Source: Nissolia schottii
Taxonomy: Eukaryota; Streptophyta; Magnoliopsida; Fabales; Fabaceae
Direction: 5' to 3'
Assembly: GCA_003254905.1 (NCBI GenBank)
Contig: QANU01077598.1
Coordinates: 311,945-375,944 of the forward strand
DNA length: 64,000 nt
The notes beneath the pieces were generated by a model. The model was not told the origin of the DNA, did not search any database, and worked only from the letters and a program-made list of their open reading frames with translations. The translations under genes were made by a program, and so were the position numbers. How positions within the stretch are numbered: the first letter of the stretch is position 1; the number at the start of each line of letters is the position of its first letter. Below are positions 1-15,409 of the stretch, piece by piece.

Positions 1-1029
1 TAAAGTGTTTTTGAAAAACAAAAGATTTTGATTTCTTTTTTTCAAAAATTATGTAGTATTTTTGTCATGTTGTACATCATTTTCATGATATTAAATACAG
101 TTAAACCTAATTTATCCCATTAAATAAAGGAGAATCTTCCATTTAAAGTAATTTGATATCCATTTTCTTAATATCTTCAAATAGTGTTAATACTGCTTCT
201 ATTTATTTTATTGTTTTTCTCGCTCACATTTTACACAAATTATCTGATTCTACTCTCTTCATTCATTTCGGGAATTTATATTAAATTAATATTTATTAAA
301 TTAGTAGGGAAACAGACAGCAAATCAGACCGCAGCGATAATCACGCGACTCTTGATCTTTCATTTTCAGATTTTATTACGTCAAACTTTGTTGGAAATTA
401 ATCCTCCCATATTAAATTTGATAAAAAAAAATATAAGTATTTAAATTAGATTATACCATTTTAAAAAAAATTTACTTCCTTAAAATATTTATAACTTTTT
501 TTATAATATAACTAAACTTGATCAAATTTTACATTTCAAAATCCATACTCAACTTTTGTACCTTTGGTTCCTTTTGTGATCTGTTACCTTTCTCCATGAT
601 CGCAGGTGGGGCTCGGTTAGTAGCTTTGGCCCACTGGCTGGTGAATGGGGATGATTGTTTTTTATTTTTTAGCTAATTACTTGCGATGATGAAGCTCATA
701 ACGTGGAAGCATGCTTCTTATTATCCTAAAGAAGAAAATTGATAGATAAGTGCCTCTTTTTTCTTTTGTCCGTCCAGTTCTCAAACCCGATATCTGCTTA
801 AGTAATATCAAGCCACTTACCACTCAGATCAACCACCATTAATAGATAAGTGCCTCTTATCCCCTTTTAATTAATATTAAAACATGAAGTGATTTTAATT
901 TTTTAGAAGTTATATAAAATGTTTTTTTATTAATAGTTCATCCGAACGAACCTAAAATTGGGATGAACATACTCTTCTCACATTAATTACTAATGTAGAA
1001 TACCATGTTATGATAAGAAAAATATATAA
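1..1029. other. AT-rich intergenic stretch
   Basis: No gene is supported. Reading frames here are short and of biased AT-rich composition. The phrase 'gataagtgcctctt' occurs twice, near 744 and 845, so a small dispersed duplication is possible. Confidence 0.5.
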
Positions 1030-1480
1030 GTGTTATAGACTAAGCCTTTAAGACCCACCCATCTTGGAACCTAAACCCGAAGGTCCGCGAATTAACCCGA
1101 CCCAAGTTATCACCTCGCCAACGATCAGAGAGATTCTCGTCCCGTGATATCCTTCCTCCAGGGAGTAACGCTCCACGATCCTCAGAGGTAAGATTCTCGC
1201 CCTGTGATATCCTCCCTCTAGGGAGTAACGCTCCACGATCCTCAGAGGCTAACTCAACGGAAAGATCCCCGAGATAACGGAATTCACGACCACCTCTCAG
1301 GTATTTAAACCTAAGCAGCACACCATGTACGCCCGAAACCCATTTCCCCCTTTGATTCCCCTATTGCTTCGAACATTCACTAACTTAAGCATCGGAGTCC
1401 TTGCAGGTACCCATCGCGGTGACCTTGAACCCATAGAGGAGCTCCAAAATCTAAATTGTACCCCTTCGGTACAAAAAGCA
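1030..1480. mobile_element. Gypsy-type LTR remnant
   Basis: The stretch carries a motif that recurs in plant gypsy LTRs, 'aacttaagcatcggagtcc' followed by 'ttgcaggtaccc' (about 1382-1412). Before it come a TATA-like 'tatttaaacc' near 1302 and a pyrimidine-rich leader. A hairpin 'ttgtacc..ggtacaa' lies near 1456-1475. There is no coding domain next to it, so a solo or truncated LTR is the simplest reading. The exact ends and target duplication were not resolved. The motif assignment rests on memory of such LTRs, not on a search. Confidence 0.5.
1131..1250. repeat. Two 60-bp tandem repeats
   Basis: Two head-to-tail copies of a 60-bp unit run 1131-1190 and 1191-1250. Each starts with 'agattctcg', contains 'gtgatatcc' and 'gggagtaacgctccacgatc' and ends 'ctcagagg' plus two bases. 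They differ at only a few positions. They sit inside the LTR-like segment and probably are LTR subrepeats. Confidence 0.85.
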
Positions 1481-2613
1481 ATATTATTATTATATATAAT
1501 TCATCATTATTATATATTTTTTGTTCTTAATGGCACTCTCATACTAGTCAATTTTTTCGATAATTTCAAAACTCAACCCACCAACGAGTGGGGAGCAAGG
1601 AGTAAATTTTAAAACTCTCATAATAGAAAATAACTAGTGGAATAACTTGTGTCGTGTATGAGACTTATAAAGATTATTTCTGTCCACTCTTAAATGTCAT
1701 GTTTTATTTAAAATTTTGTTTAAAATTAGTTGTTATTTAATAAGATTAAAGAAGTATTAAAAACATATGAGGATAGAAGAAAATGACCTACCATTTGATG
1801 GAGGTGAAGATTATTTGAATAACCAAATGCCAAGCAACAAAATCGAGGATTGCTAGGTGAAGAAAAAAGTACTTTTCTCATTGATTAACTTCAGTATATA
1901 CACAAGATGTAACAAAGCTTACAAAAGGGGATGGCGTCTAATGGACTTTCACTAACTCTAACCACCATCAGCCGCCTAATACAATCGGCCATAACTAACT
2001 TAATTACACAGGTTTAACAGAATGTAGGAAAAAAGACTTAACTACCCTCATAAGTTCCTTGCCACCTACATGATAATTTTATTCTAAAGTTTACTGTGAA
2101 ACATATTTGTTTGTTGAAAACTTTAGTACGAACGATGAAGTACCTCATCATAAATAAAGGCCACAAAGACTTAATGTAACAACTCATTTGTGTATAACTT
2201 GGTTTCTATTTGATCAGTGGATTAACTTTTGTTTTGAGTCCCTTAATATTTACATAATTTTAATTTGACAAGCTTATTTTTCTTTTCTCTTTTTCTGGAT
2301 GGCTAATAAGAGTAATAAAAATAACTAGTGTATTTACCCGACTTCTTGTTGCTCTTTGATTATAGTTGCTACAAGCTAAACATTAACATCGTTAACATTT
2401 TTAGAGTAGGGAAACAAGAGAAGAAAGGGGTGAAAAACTCATTAAATATAGTAATACACGCCTATTACAATCACTACAAATTTTATTTTTGCAACTTATG
2501 CCACCTAACCGTACCTAATGATAAAATACTGTACCCTACTTTCATGTCAAATGCATCCCTTGACTCCTTAATTCAATTAGGCAGATCAATAAAAGTTCTC
2601 AATCTTTCTTGGA
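1481..2613. other. Intergenic, no gene seen
   Basis: AT-rich sequence between the LTR remnant and the 3' end of the fasciclin gene. The part next to 2613 probably holds that gene's 3' UTR. A frame at 2328-2624 overlaps the gene's end on the other strand and has no coding character. Confidence 0.5.
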
Positions 2614-3378
2614 CTAAATATTGAAGATCCCCATCAGAGACAATATCAAGCATGACCCATAATAATAAAGCAAGTGGGTTGACCCTGATTTCACTGGCGC
2701 AATACTAGCATCAATTGGGCCTGGGGCTGTAAATGCACGAGGAGGACTAAGGTTTTGATCTCCACTAGAAGGCACTGAAGGCATTGAAGGAGACGGAATA
2801 ATTGGAGGTAAGGCCTCACATAAAGAAGGGTCAGTGCCATTAGTACATTGGGATAGTGGAGGAGGAACATTGCTAGTAGAGTTATTATTTAATGATGATC
2901 CACAATCTTGTGACAAGACCCCATCTATCCCATGACACCTAATTGAAGACCCTCCCACACATATATTTGGGCTTATAATTCTCACATTGTTGATAACAAA
3001 ATCCCTCCTGCCATTGTTGGTGATCCTCATCATGCAATTTGAGAGTGAGCTTGGAATTGTTGTCCCTGTTGGGAATTGCTTCAAGGTGTCAAATAGCAAA
3101 GGCGATGGGATTGAGTGCCTTAGCAAGAACCCTGAAATTGACCCATGTTGCAACAAAATGTTGGCTAGCATTCTATCATTGGGCATCAAGAATGTCACAT
3201 TTTCTTCAAGCTTTGTGTCTGGTGGGGACAACGTGTTTATGAGCATCACAAATGTGAAGTAATTTGCCTTTTGCATCTCCTTGGTGGCTGCAACAAGTTC
3301 TTGGCTCCTTATAGGAATTTCTGTTGAACTAACTGATGAAATCAACATCAATAGGAGGAACGACACATTGCTTGCCAT
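2614..3378 (-). CDS. Fasciclin-domain arabinogalactan-like protein
   Basis: A single-exon gene of 254 residues. Residues 1-18 are a hydrophobic signal peptide. About 24-158 form one FAS1 domain, with the H1-like box TFLMPNDRML (62-71) and the H2-like box IRCHGIDGVL (146-155). Residues 170-232 are rich in Pro, Ser and Ala, as expected for arabinogalactan glycosylation. The last 20 residues are hydrophobic and suggest a GPI-anchor signal. N-glycosylation sequons are visible (NVT at 60, NGT at 180). FAS1 proteins of this type act at the cell surface and wall in adhesion and wall assembly. The start is the only sensible ATG, directly before the signal peptide. It is divergent from the L37a gene, with 1.57 kb between the starts. 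It resembles single-FAS1 FLA proteins; the exact subgroup is uncertain. Confidence 0.88.
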   Translation of the reverse strand: MASNVSFLLLMLISSVSSTEIPIRSQELVAATKEMQKANYFTFVMLINTLSPPDTKLEENVTFLMPNDRMLANILLQHGSISGFLLRHSIPSPLLFDTLKQFPTGTTIPSSLSNCMMRITNNGRRDFVINNVRIISPNICVGGSSIRCHGIDGVLSQDCGSSLNNNSTSNVPPPLSQCTNGTDPSLCEALPPIIPSPSMPSVPSSGDQNLSPPRAFTAPGPIDASIAPVKSGSTHLLYYYGSCLILSLMGIFNI

Positions 3379-4740
3379 GGCTGATGTTGTTTTTTGTGCT
3401 AAGTTATTTTTGCTTTGATTTCTCTCCTTCCTTTGAATATGTTGGTTTTGTCATGAAAAGTGCATTCATAGAGTTTTGAAAGCTGAATATGGAATGTGGT
3501 GTTAATTTTTTGTGTGCACATGCGAAGTTGCTGCTTCACCAAACTAAGCCTCACACACCTCCTGGATGATTGTAACCTCTGATTTAGTATAATGATAATT
3601 TTGGGCAAAATGTTCATATCAAAGCTTGATGATTATTTAGGAAACAGAAAAATGATGCAAATTTGTTTTTGTGAATGGGCTTATGAAAGGAGAAAGGTGA
3701 AAGAATTTTAGTTATTTTTTAGTTTATGGGTTGAGCTATGATGCTTGTTAAAAGATTTAAAATAGAATATTTTGAGGTTTTTAATTCATTTAATGCATTA
3801 AACACTTGACATTTTTATTTTTTAATACAATTTTATCTCTTTTTAATTTCTTAACAAGTGTTTTAAGAACACTTGTTAACAAAAACCCTTAGTTTATTTA
3901 ATTTTTTAATCATAATTAATTATTTTTGTGGTAAATAATAGTACTTTAGATGGAAGAGAAAGGCTTGACTTAGTTCATTGTCAGGAAATGCCCCTGAGCT
4001 CAACGAGAGTGCTTACAAAGATGTTTAGTATATATATATCACATGTCAATAGAAGAATTTAAGAGTCAAACCTAAGTTATGACAATATATAAAAGAAAGA
4101 CCGAACTATAGGAGTTAATCTTGTTGGTAATCTATTACATATATAAAGAATATTGTGGTTGGTAACTACTCTTTGGTAGCCAACTTTTTTATTCCTAAAC
4201 TATTATTCTTTTGAATGATTTCAATATGAAGATTTCACTTTTGAAGGTGAAGTGAATGTTTTCACCATTAAATTATTAAAGTAAAAAATGGAGATTCATT
4301 TCTACTTAAGTAACGTAATGATAAAAACATTTATTTTATCCTCTTAAGTAAAACCTTCACTTTAGATGAGCTATTTTGCATGATTAATTATCAAGTATTC
4401 CTACACAAACTTTTTCTTTTATAATCAAATAATAGTATATAGTAATAGAATTAATTTGAGAAAGAAAAAAAATTATAACACAAAACATGAAATGAAATTA
4501 TAAAAGAAATATGTGCTACTGTCCTATTCAAAAAATAAAAATCCTAATTTTATTTTAAAGGATAAAGTGAATATTGTCATTATTAGAACATTAAAATAAA
4601 AATAAATCTCACTATTTATTTTAATAATTAAAACATTTATTTTATCTTTTAAAATGATATCTCTAACTTTATAGGATTTACCAAGTAAACTATAAGAGAT
4701 CAACAACTATCATTGGCATAAAATAGAAGTATTGTAGTAT
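3379..4740. other. Shared upstream region of FAS1 and L37a genes
   Basis: Non-coding AT-rich sequence between two divergent genes. A 72-codon frame at 3399-3617 (-) has no recognisable features. 'cttgttaa' motifs in both orientations near 3855-3880 hint at a small inverted repeat. Nothing else is supported. Confidence 0.5.
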
Positions 4741-4745
4741 AAACT

Positions 4746-4874
4746 TATGCGGGCCAGAGAAGAAAACCTTTAGCGGGCCCTAGCCGCGAATCATACCCGG
4801 ATCTATACCGGTACCCGACCCACCCAACTGTAGGTATTAGTTCTATATAAAACGCTGACAGAGAATTAGGGTTT
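4746..4874 (+). promoter_or_regulatory. Core promoter and leader of the L37a gene
   Basis: A TATA box TATATAAA lies at 4854-4861, 84 bp before the start codon. GGGCC-type motifs, which resemble site II elements, occur near 4750-4756 and 4774-4780. A telo-box in reverse (TTAGGGTTT) is at 4866-4874 in the presumed leader. Telo-boxes paired with site II-like motifs are typical of plant ribosomal-protein promoters and link expression to cell growth. The motifs are seen; the function is inferred. Confidence 0.65.
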
Positions 4875-4944
4875 CCCTGGCTATTCAACTCGTTCGCTGC
4901 GCCTGCATCGTGCTGAAGCTCACTGAGCCTTCGATCCCGAAAAC

Positions 4945-6309
<1,365 letters not shown>

Positions 6310-8229
6310 GCTTTTGCTTGATGTTTGCTTTTTGAGCAATTAGACTTGCGAGTAACAGCTAGTTTATGTTGTTAAAGTTTTTAAGGACTTGCGATGATTG
6401 TATTCAAGGTAAACTTAAGTTTTTATTTGAGGAGACTTACTTTTTGGACCATGTTAGAGCAGTTTTAGCTTCGTATTTTTTCTTTGTTCTTTTCCTCCAC
6501 TAGTCTATTGTTCCTTGGGTTTTCAAGTTGTCATGCTTGTTAAGCTGAGTTTTAATATATCCATTATCATAAACTTCCTGTTACCTTATCTTAATAGGTC
6601 AGCTAAAGCCTAAAATTATAGGGATTACTTTTGCCAAGGTTGTTGAACTTGCAATTTTGTTAATGTGAGGCTCCTAACCTGGTCTTGGATGTGTTAGTGA
6701 CCGAATTGGTCATGGGTCTAAGTGTGAATTTTATTATGTTTAGGGACTATTAACTAAAAAAACACTGTACTACCCTTTCTCTCTTACTGTTAGATCTGAT
6801 TTCCTATGGTTCTACTCCAGCTACCATTCTACCACCACCAGGTCACTTTCCCACTGCCATCGCCCATCGGCCCATCCTCTCACCATTGCTGCCCCATGCC
6901 ACCTTCCCATTTTCCCACTGTTGCTGCACTCACGTCCCCTTCCGTTCTCATTGACCCAACTCCTAAACAGATTGACACCCTTCACCACCCCAGCTGTGGC
7001 TGAGATGAGGATGTGAGCGGTGGTGCGTGGTGGTCATTGTTTCCCTTTGTCATCGTTCCAGTGGTGGTTGGTCATTGTTTTTGTCGATCTGCACTTCGAG
7101 ATCTGGAAGCAGCCACTGCTTCTCACCACTGCAAACCCGTTCTCCATCACCGTATTGTTGTCACTATTAGGGTCACAACCCAAATCAACGAAAATTGATT
7201 CACAACAAGCAGCGAAGATATTTCCTTTGTCATTTATTTTGAAGCATTTTTGTGTCAAAGGTTGTGTATTACATATTAATTAGATCGGTCTTTTGGTATG
7301 ATCCCAGTGACGAAAATGTTCAAATTTCCATTTACTAGCATGTTGCTCTATTGAGTAGGGATGGCAAAAGGGGCTAGGTGGGACATATCTGCGTTTAGCA
7401 AAATAAATTTAAATATTTAACAATGTGGGAGTATTGGGAATCCAAAATTCAATTTGAGGTTGAAGGAGTTGATGTATACTTGAATTTGGTGTGTTTCGTG
7501 AGAAGTGGTTTAGCACGATAGAAGCATTTGGTGTTGGGGAATGCCCATGGATTCATGATATATGAGAAGCAGCATATGTGGCCTGCTACACATATTTGAG
7601 GTAAATTCTTTGCTGGTTTTAGGACTACCTCGAGGTGTAAGGAATTTTTATTGTAGTATGTTAAATCCCAATTTGACTTCTATGAATTTTTACATCACTT
7701 CCATCGTTGTCTTACATACCAACATTACAAGCAGACGAAGGCTGACTTCAATTGTGCACGTTCCATGCCTGTGATGGAAATTGATAGGATAGATTTGGAG
7801 ATGTCTACGACATGAGTCTTTACACAAATTATATTTTGTGACTAGGTTAGGCGGCAGATACATAAGGCTTCCACGTTGAAGGTTCCTGGATTTTACATAC
7901 ATACCTCATTTGGTTCCTGGACAAAAACATTGAAATTTTGAAACATCCACCAAAAAAACCAAACAAAGAGAAAAAAAACATTGTCATAATCACCATCACT
8001 GCCGCCACCACCACCTCATCCCATAATTAATAGTAACATATCTAGCATTAGAGCATAAGTGAGTTAAATCAAAACCTAATTGAAAATTCCTTTAAGTTCA
8101 CCTCAATCTTGAAAAATCTTGAAATAAAGGAGAAACAAACACTAAAAAAAAATGAATAATAACGCTTCTCCTCTTCTTTGCCGCCGCCGCCAAAGAAGCG
8201 TGATTCTATTGATTTTGCTGTTGTGGCAA
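6310..8229. other. 3' region of L37a gene, then intergenic
   Basis: The first few hundred bases are probably 3' UTR. Beyond about 6650 there are GC-richer low-complexity patches rich in CCACC (6820-7150) that give spurious reading frames on both strands. The string 'agggatggcaaaaggggc' at 7358 resembles the dispersed plant repeat 'agggatggcaatggggc'. No gene is supported. Confidence 0.45.
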
Positions 8230-8382
8230 CTAAGTAAGAGGGGCAAGGTTCATGGTCTCTAGCTTGTCCTTCACAAGGCCTTCTTTGGCCATGCTCTTCA
8301 CCCAAACCCTAACCTTTTCGAGAATCAAGGGCTTCCTGTTAGAGATCATAGCATCCTTCAGTGTCCTCCCAACTAGCCCCAT
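8230..8382 (-). pseudogene. Unrecognised 50-codon reading frame, possible gene fragment
   Basis: On the minus strand an ATG at 8382 opens 50 codons ending in TAG at 8230. The peptide starts MGLVGRTLKDAMISNRKP, goes on LILEKVRVWVKSMAKEGL and ends ETMNLAPLT. The composition looks like a real soluble protein (mixed charged and hydrophobic residues, balanced codon use) and unlike the surrounding sequence. There is a stop just upstream in frame and no splice partner I could identify. I do not recognise the family. It may be a captured or decayed terminal exon, or chance. Confidence 0.3.
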
Positions 8383-8952
8383 CAGAAGTGACTGTCAAGG
8401 ATGGCATTGCGACGGGCAATGAGATCAAAAAGGGCAGAGGAGGGGATGGCAAAACGGAGAAGATAGGAGGGAGGGGGGAAATGAAAAGTGTAGTGGGGTG
8501 GGAAGAAGAAGAAAGGGGGGTAGTTGTGAGGATGGGGTGCAACAATGGTGGAGGGGATAGAGGTGGTGGTTGTGGGGGTAACATGGTGTGCAGGGATAGT
8601 TGTGTAGATTGAGAATTTCATGATTGGATAGGGTAGGTTGAAAACTTCATTGGGTGACTAGGAGAAAGGGGAGAGAAAATATCGTAGTTAATTGACATCT
8701 CAACTTCCGTTAGAAGCCTCATGGATAAAGGGATCAACATGTCCAACATTTACTAAATTTAAGGACTAATGAGTGTTTTCATTTTTATCCAACAACCAAG
8801 TGGGACACGTGTAAAGCCCAAAGATTAAGTAAGATATTAATCCATTACCAATTTTATGGTGCTTAAGGAACAAATATGTTACACGACAGGAAAGTACTTA
8901 TGCACACATACAAGCAACAACTATGACGAGAGATTCACAGATACGAATCACA
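8383..8952. other. G-rich low-complexity stretch
   Basis: Purine-rich sequence at 8430-8590 is full of GGGG and GGTGG runs. It gives overlapping open frames on both strands whose translations are low-complexity (Pro/Ser or Gly/Glu), so none is called. Confidence 0.5.
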
Positions 8953-8961
8953 TAAAACAAT

Positions 8962-9328
8962 GGGTAAACTACAATAACCTCCCACGAGGTTCAATAAAAT
9001 CAGCTATTTGTCCAAAGCAACATTGACCTCCCATAATGATAACAAATTAGATGTGATTCATTATTAAGATATCTGTCCATTATGCCCCTAACATTCACAT
9101 TAACTAGACTTCGCAACCTCTTATAGCCCTCTCTTTCACATCAGAGAAGGCCAAAGGAAGGATTGTGAAGTATACTAAGTGTGAGAAAGTGAAAAATAAT
9201 TGATAAAACCTATTAATAACAAACATCTAACTCTAATATCATTAGAGAAGGTTAGTGTCACCTTGACAAATAAAGGGGGTGCTAGTATGATTTTATTGAA
9301 CGTGAGGAGATGTTAGTATAATTTACCC
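8962..9328. mobile_element. Mutator-type MITE with perfect 9-bp target duplication
   Basis: The left end GGGTAAACTACAATAACC and the inverted right end GGGTAAATTATACTAACA form TIRs of about 40 bp, both going on to GTTCAATAAAATCA. The element is flanked on both sides by the identical 9-mer TAAAACAAT (8953-8961 and 9329-9337). A 9-bp duplication and long imperfect TIRs point to a Mutator-like transposase. The 367 bp hold no coding capacity. Related ends occur near 23290 and 46660. Confidence 0.88.
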
Positions 9329-9785
9329 TAAAACAATATTAATGTTGGACATACGAATTTAGCATCTTAGCAAGTGAGCTTATAAATCAGGAAAATAAAT
9401 GAATCTATTGAGATCAAATCCACAAATTCAAACGCTAAACAGACGGAATAAAACTATATAGAAAAAGGAAGATGATGTTTAACTGAGACATAATGGTAAC
9501 AATATGAAGTAAAGATAATTGCAAGAATACAAATTGTAAGAAACCATTAAAAAGTGTAGACAAGTACCTAGGCACTTGCTCATTGAATTTGAAGCTGAAA
9601 GTGAAACTAAGCATTTGCATCACGTCAGCATATTTCTTTACAACACGCTCCTAATACAAGTAAAACTGAGGTCTGGATTGTACTGCATTGGAAAATTGAT
9701 GACCCGCTGGATGTTGCGAGGAGTACTACAAGGATTTGTGTTAACATTGGCACTCTTACATTCATGAAAAGATCTCATTTCAGCT

Positions 9786-12763
<2,978 letters not shown>

Positions 12764-12911
12764 GGCTCGCAACCCCTAATCTTATTCAATTCAATTATTA
12801 TTGTTTTCCTTTTCTCCCTTTCAATCGCCGCCCGAAAATGTCAGCTAATCATAGCATTCGCTTTGAAATGAAACTGAATCGTCACAAAAGGGACCTTTTA
12901 GCTTTTCCGTT

Positions 12912-12947
<36 letters not shown>
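12912..12947. repeat. (GA)n microsatellite plus G run in the CK2beta leader
   Basis: About 13 GA units are followed by 11 G, some 150 bp upstream of the copy 1 start codon. On the gene's strand this is a C run then a CT repeat, as found in many plant 5' UTRs. The paralogue has the same kind of repeat at 36234-36260. Confidence 0.9.
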
Positions 12948-13607
12948 AGCTAGGGTTTTTGATTGAAGGGTACAAAACAAAGACAATAATGGTTAATTGT
13001 TGTTGTTAGCTATGCTAAGCTAGCCCATTTCTATCACCCACCTTCCACTCCTTTTTTCACAGACTTTAATAATAGTGGGTATAATTATTTTTAATAGATT
13101 TAATTTTAGTGCATAATAATGCAACATAAACTCAACTGTTCATGTTATGTTATTAAATATGAACCATAGTTCGTAGACCGTAGGTATCCGTTTTCCCGTA
13201 TTTCCCAGTTTTGGGCCCTCCAACAAGTATGGTAAAGTGAAAGAAAAAATGAATCGCGGACAAATATCATCTAAAGACTTGATGAAATATCTTTAAATTA
13301 AAGAAAAAGTTATTTTTCTCTTAAAAATTGGCTTTGATTTCTTTGAGTGGAATTGATAACTGAAAAAGAAAATGAAGAAAAGGTTTGTGAACAGTTTTTG
13401 AATTGACATGTGTGTAATTTTCTACTCTATCTGCTTTAAATTACCAAAATGAATTGAATTAGAAGAAGAGACAAATATAAAGACAATAGCCATGAGAGAA
13501 AAAATGAGAGAGGAAAAGATAATACAATGATGATAACTGACGATTATATGATGATGAAATGGAAAATAGGGAATAAGTAAGAATAATTTAAGACTGAGTT
13601 AAAAATA
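12948..13607. other. Upstream region of CK2beta copy 1
   Basis: AT-rich non-coding sequence presumably containing the promoter of the minus-strand CK2beta gene. 'tagggttttt' (12951) is telo-box-like. No gene is seen. Confidence 0.5.
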
Positions 13608-14120
13608 GGATTAAATATGTTTTTAATCCTTCATAAATTTTGAATTTTGTATTTTACCCTTCATAAATTTTTTTTGATAAAAATCGTCCCTCATAAAAAA
13701 ACTGTAAGGTTTTAGTTTCTCCCGTCATATTAAATCGTTAATTGCTGACTTGGTCACATGGCAGATCATGTGTTACGCACTTGACACACTTAACTCAATC
13801 ATCGCTTCTTTTGCTTACACTCAAGCTTTTTCTTCTTCTCCTCCTATTTCTCCTTTTCCTTCTTCTTCTTCTCCGCTACAACTCCGTCAACCGCCACCCT
13901 CATCATTGCAAGCAAAACGACTTGCTTCTTTCCTCCCCCCTCTCACCTTCCTCAAATGACCAAGTTAACTATTATTTCAGCAGTTAATGGCTTAACATGA
14001 CGACATGGACCTAAACCTTACAAAAAAGAATTTATAAGGGACAATTTTTAGCAAAAAAATTTATGAGGGGTAAAAACACAAAATTAAAAATTTATGAGAG
14101 ACTAAAGACATATTTAACCC
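13608..14120. mobile_element. MITE with about 130-bp terminal inverted repeats
   Basis: The left end begins GGATTAAATATGTTTTTAAT. The right end, read in reverse, begins GGGTTAAATATGTCTTTAGT. The two arms stay alignable for about 110-140 bp through 'ctcataaattttt' and 'tgtaaggttttag' blocks. The arms enclose about 250 bp with no transposase. Long TIRs of this sequence are familiar from Mutator-like MITEs, especially in legumes. I see no clean 9-bp target duplication. A one-sided relative lies at 58886-59050. Confidence 0.8.
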
Positions 14121-14280
14121 AAAAAGAATAATACTATAAAATTTAATCAGGGCAAAGGAAACATGATAAGTTGATATAGCAATCATAAGATAAAAATGAA
14201 TAAAATTGTATAAAGCTATAATATCCTATCTTACACCTAACATATGATAAAAATTAATATTGTGATATTAATTAATGAGT

Positions 14281-15057
14281 TTAGGCCCGTTTGGTACACC
14301 GTATAAGATAATGCATGATAGTATTAAATCTGATCGCATAAGACCTAATAATATGGTATAAAAAATACACTGTATAAATTTTTATACTATCCAATGTTTG
14401 TCGCGTTACATTAAAATTGATTGGTTGAAATTAAATTATCAATTAAAAAAACTCTGACCAACAAGGACCTCACAATGCCTTTCCCAAACCTATTATTCTC
14501 ACAATCCCTAATATTTCCCCTAATTTGTTAAGCTCCTTTCTTCCCAATCCGACACATGAAACACCTTCTTTGAATAAGAGACAACCATGGGAAAGAAAAT
14601 TGATTTAGATATTGTTGAGTTCGTTAATGGGGCTATCCACCGCCAACATAGATCATTGGAGGAAATCCATACCCTCTCTTTTCTCTCTCTCTCTCTCTTG
14701 GTTTTGATTCCAGTGGGTGGCGGTGACAACAAAGACGGAGGTGATGGTGGCAATGACAATAGAGGTGGTACGCGGCGGTGAGTGGTAGGCTTCAATGGAG
14801 GTTGACAGTGGAGATATGGAAGCTTGAAATAGAGTAAGAACAATCAAGAAGACTTGGTTATGAGTTGATTATTATACTATGAGGGTTAATCAGGCCTCGT
14901 GAGATCTGATAATTCAATCCTATGACTGTAGGATAAAAATGAAAAATATCATATAATACTATACTATAATTATATTGCACCAAACATATGATAAAATTTA
15001 AATTTATAGTATTAACTAATATTATCATACTTTATCACGTGTAACAAGCGGGCATAA
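14281..15057. mobile_element. TIR element A, MITE-like, possibly nested
   Basis: The left end TTAGGCCCGTTTGGTACAC pairs with the inverted right end TTATGCCCGCTTGTTACAC. Homology goes on through 'tgataatattagt'-like sequence for about 45 bp. The centre (14520-14870) is GC-richer, includes a CT microsatellite at 14685-14699 and may be captured or inserted DNA. No transposase is seen. Terminal GGCCCGTTTGG with a TA-rich flank suggests a PIF/Harbinger-like or related family, but the target duplication is unclear. Confidence 0.65.
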
Positions 15058-15070
15058 TAGTATTAGTTAA

Positions 15071-15409
15071 TTAGGCCTCGGTTGTTATATTGTACAAGAT
15101 ATAATAGTATTAATTGATATTATTAAATTAAAATCTATCATGTGTTTAGCGTAACATAATATAGTATAGGATAATGTTACAGTATAAAATTTAGATGTGA
15201 CACGCCAAACATGGTACAATATAAAAACTTATACAATGTTTTTTTATATTATACTATCAAGTTTAATACTATCATGTCTTATACAATACGAAGCACCAAA
15301 TAGGTAATTTTTATCCACTGACAGTGTAAGAAAATTTTACACTGTTAGTGGATAAAAATTAAACTCTTAATATTATCATATCTTATATGACGTAACAAAC
15401 AAGGCCTAA
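15071..15409. mobile_element. TIR element B, related MITE
   Basis: The left end TTAGGCCTCGGTTGTTA pairs with the inverted right end TTAGGCCTTGTTTGTTACG over about 40 bp. The element is 339 bp, lies 13 bp after element A, and shares the 'ataatagtattaatt' subterminal type. It carries a separate hairpin insert at 15306-15360. Confidence 0.72.
15306..15360. repeat. 55-bp near-perfect hairpin
   Basis: The arms AATTTTTATCCACT-GACAGTGTAA and its reverse complement differ at one base in 24 and are separated by about 7 bases. This is a compact foldback inserted in MITE B and probably a tiny MITE of its own. Confidence 0.85.

Noticed and set aside
184..444. 86-codon frame near the window start
   Set aside because: Composition is Leu/Ile-rich as expected from AT-rich DNA, with no start context, domain or homologous pattern.
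8339..8621. Overlapping Pro/Ser- and Gly-rich frames on both strands
   Set aside because: They come from a purine-rich low-complexity tract and exist in several frames at once.
14520..14843. 107-codon minus-strand frame with Pro/Ser and a charged run
   Set aside because: It lies inside a TIR element and spans a CT microsatellite; no domain is present.
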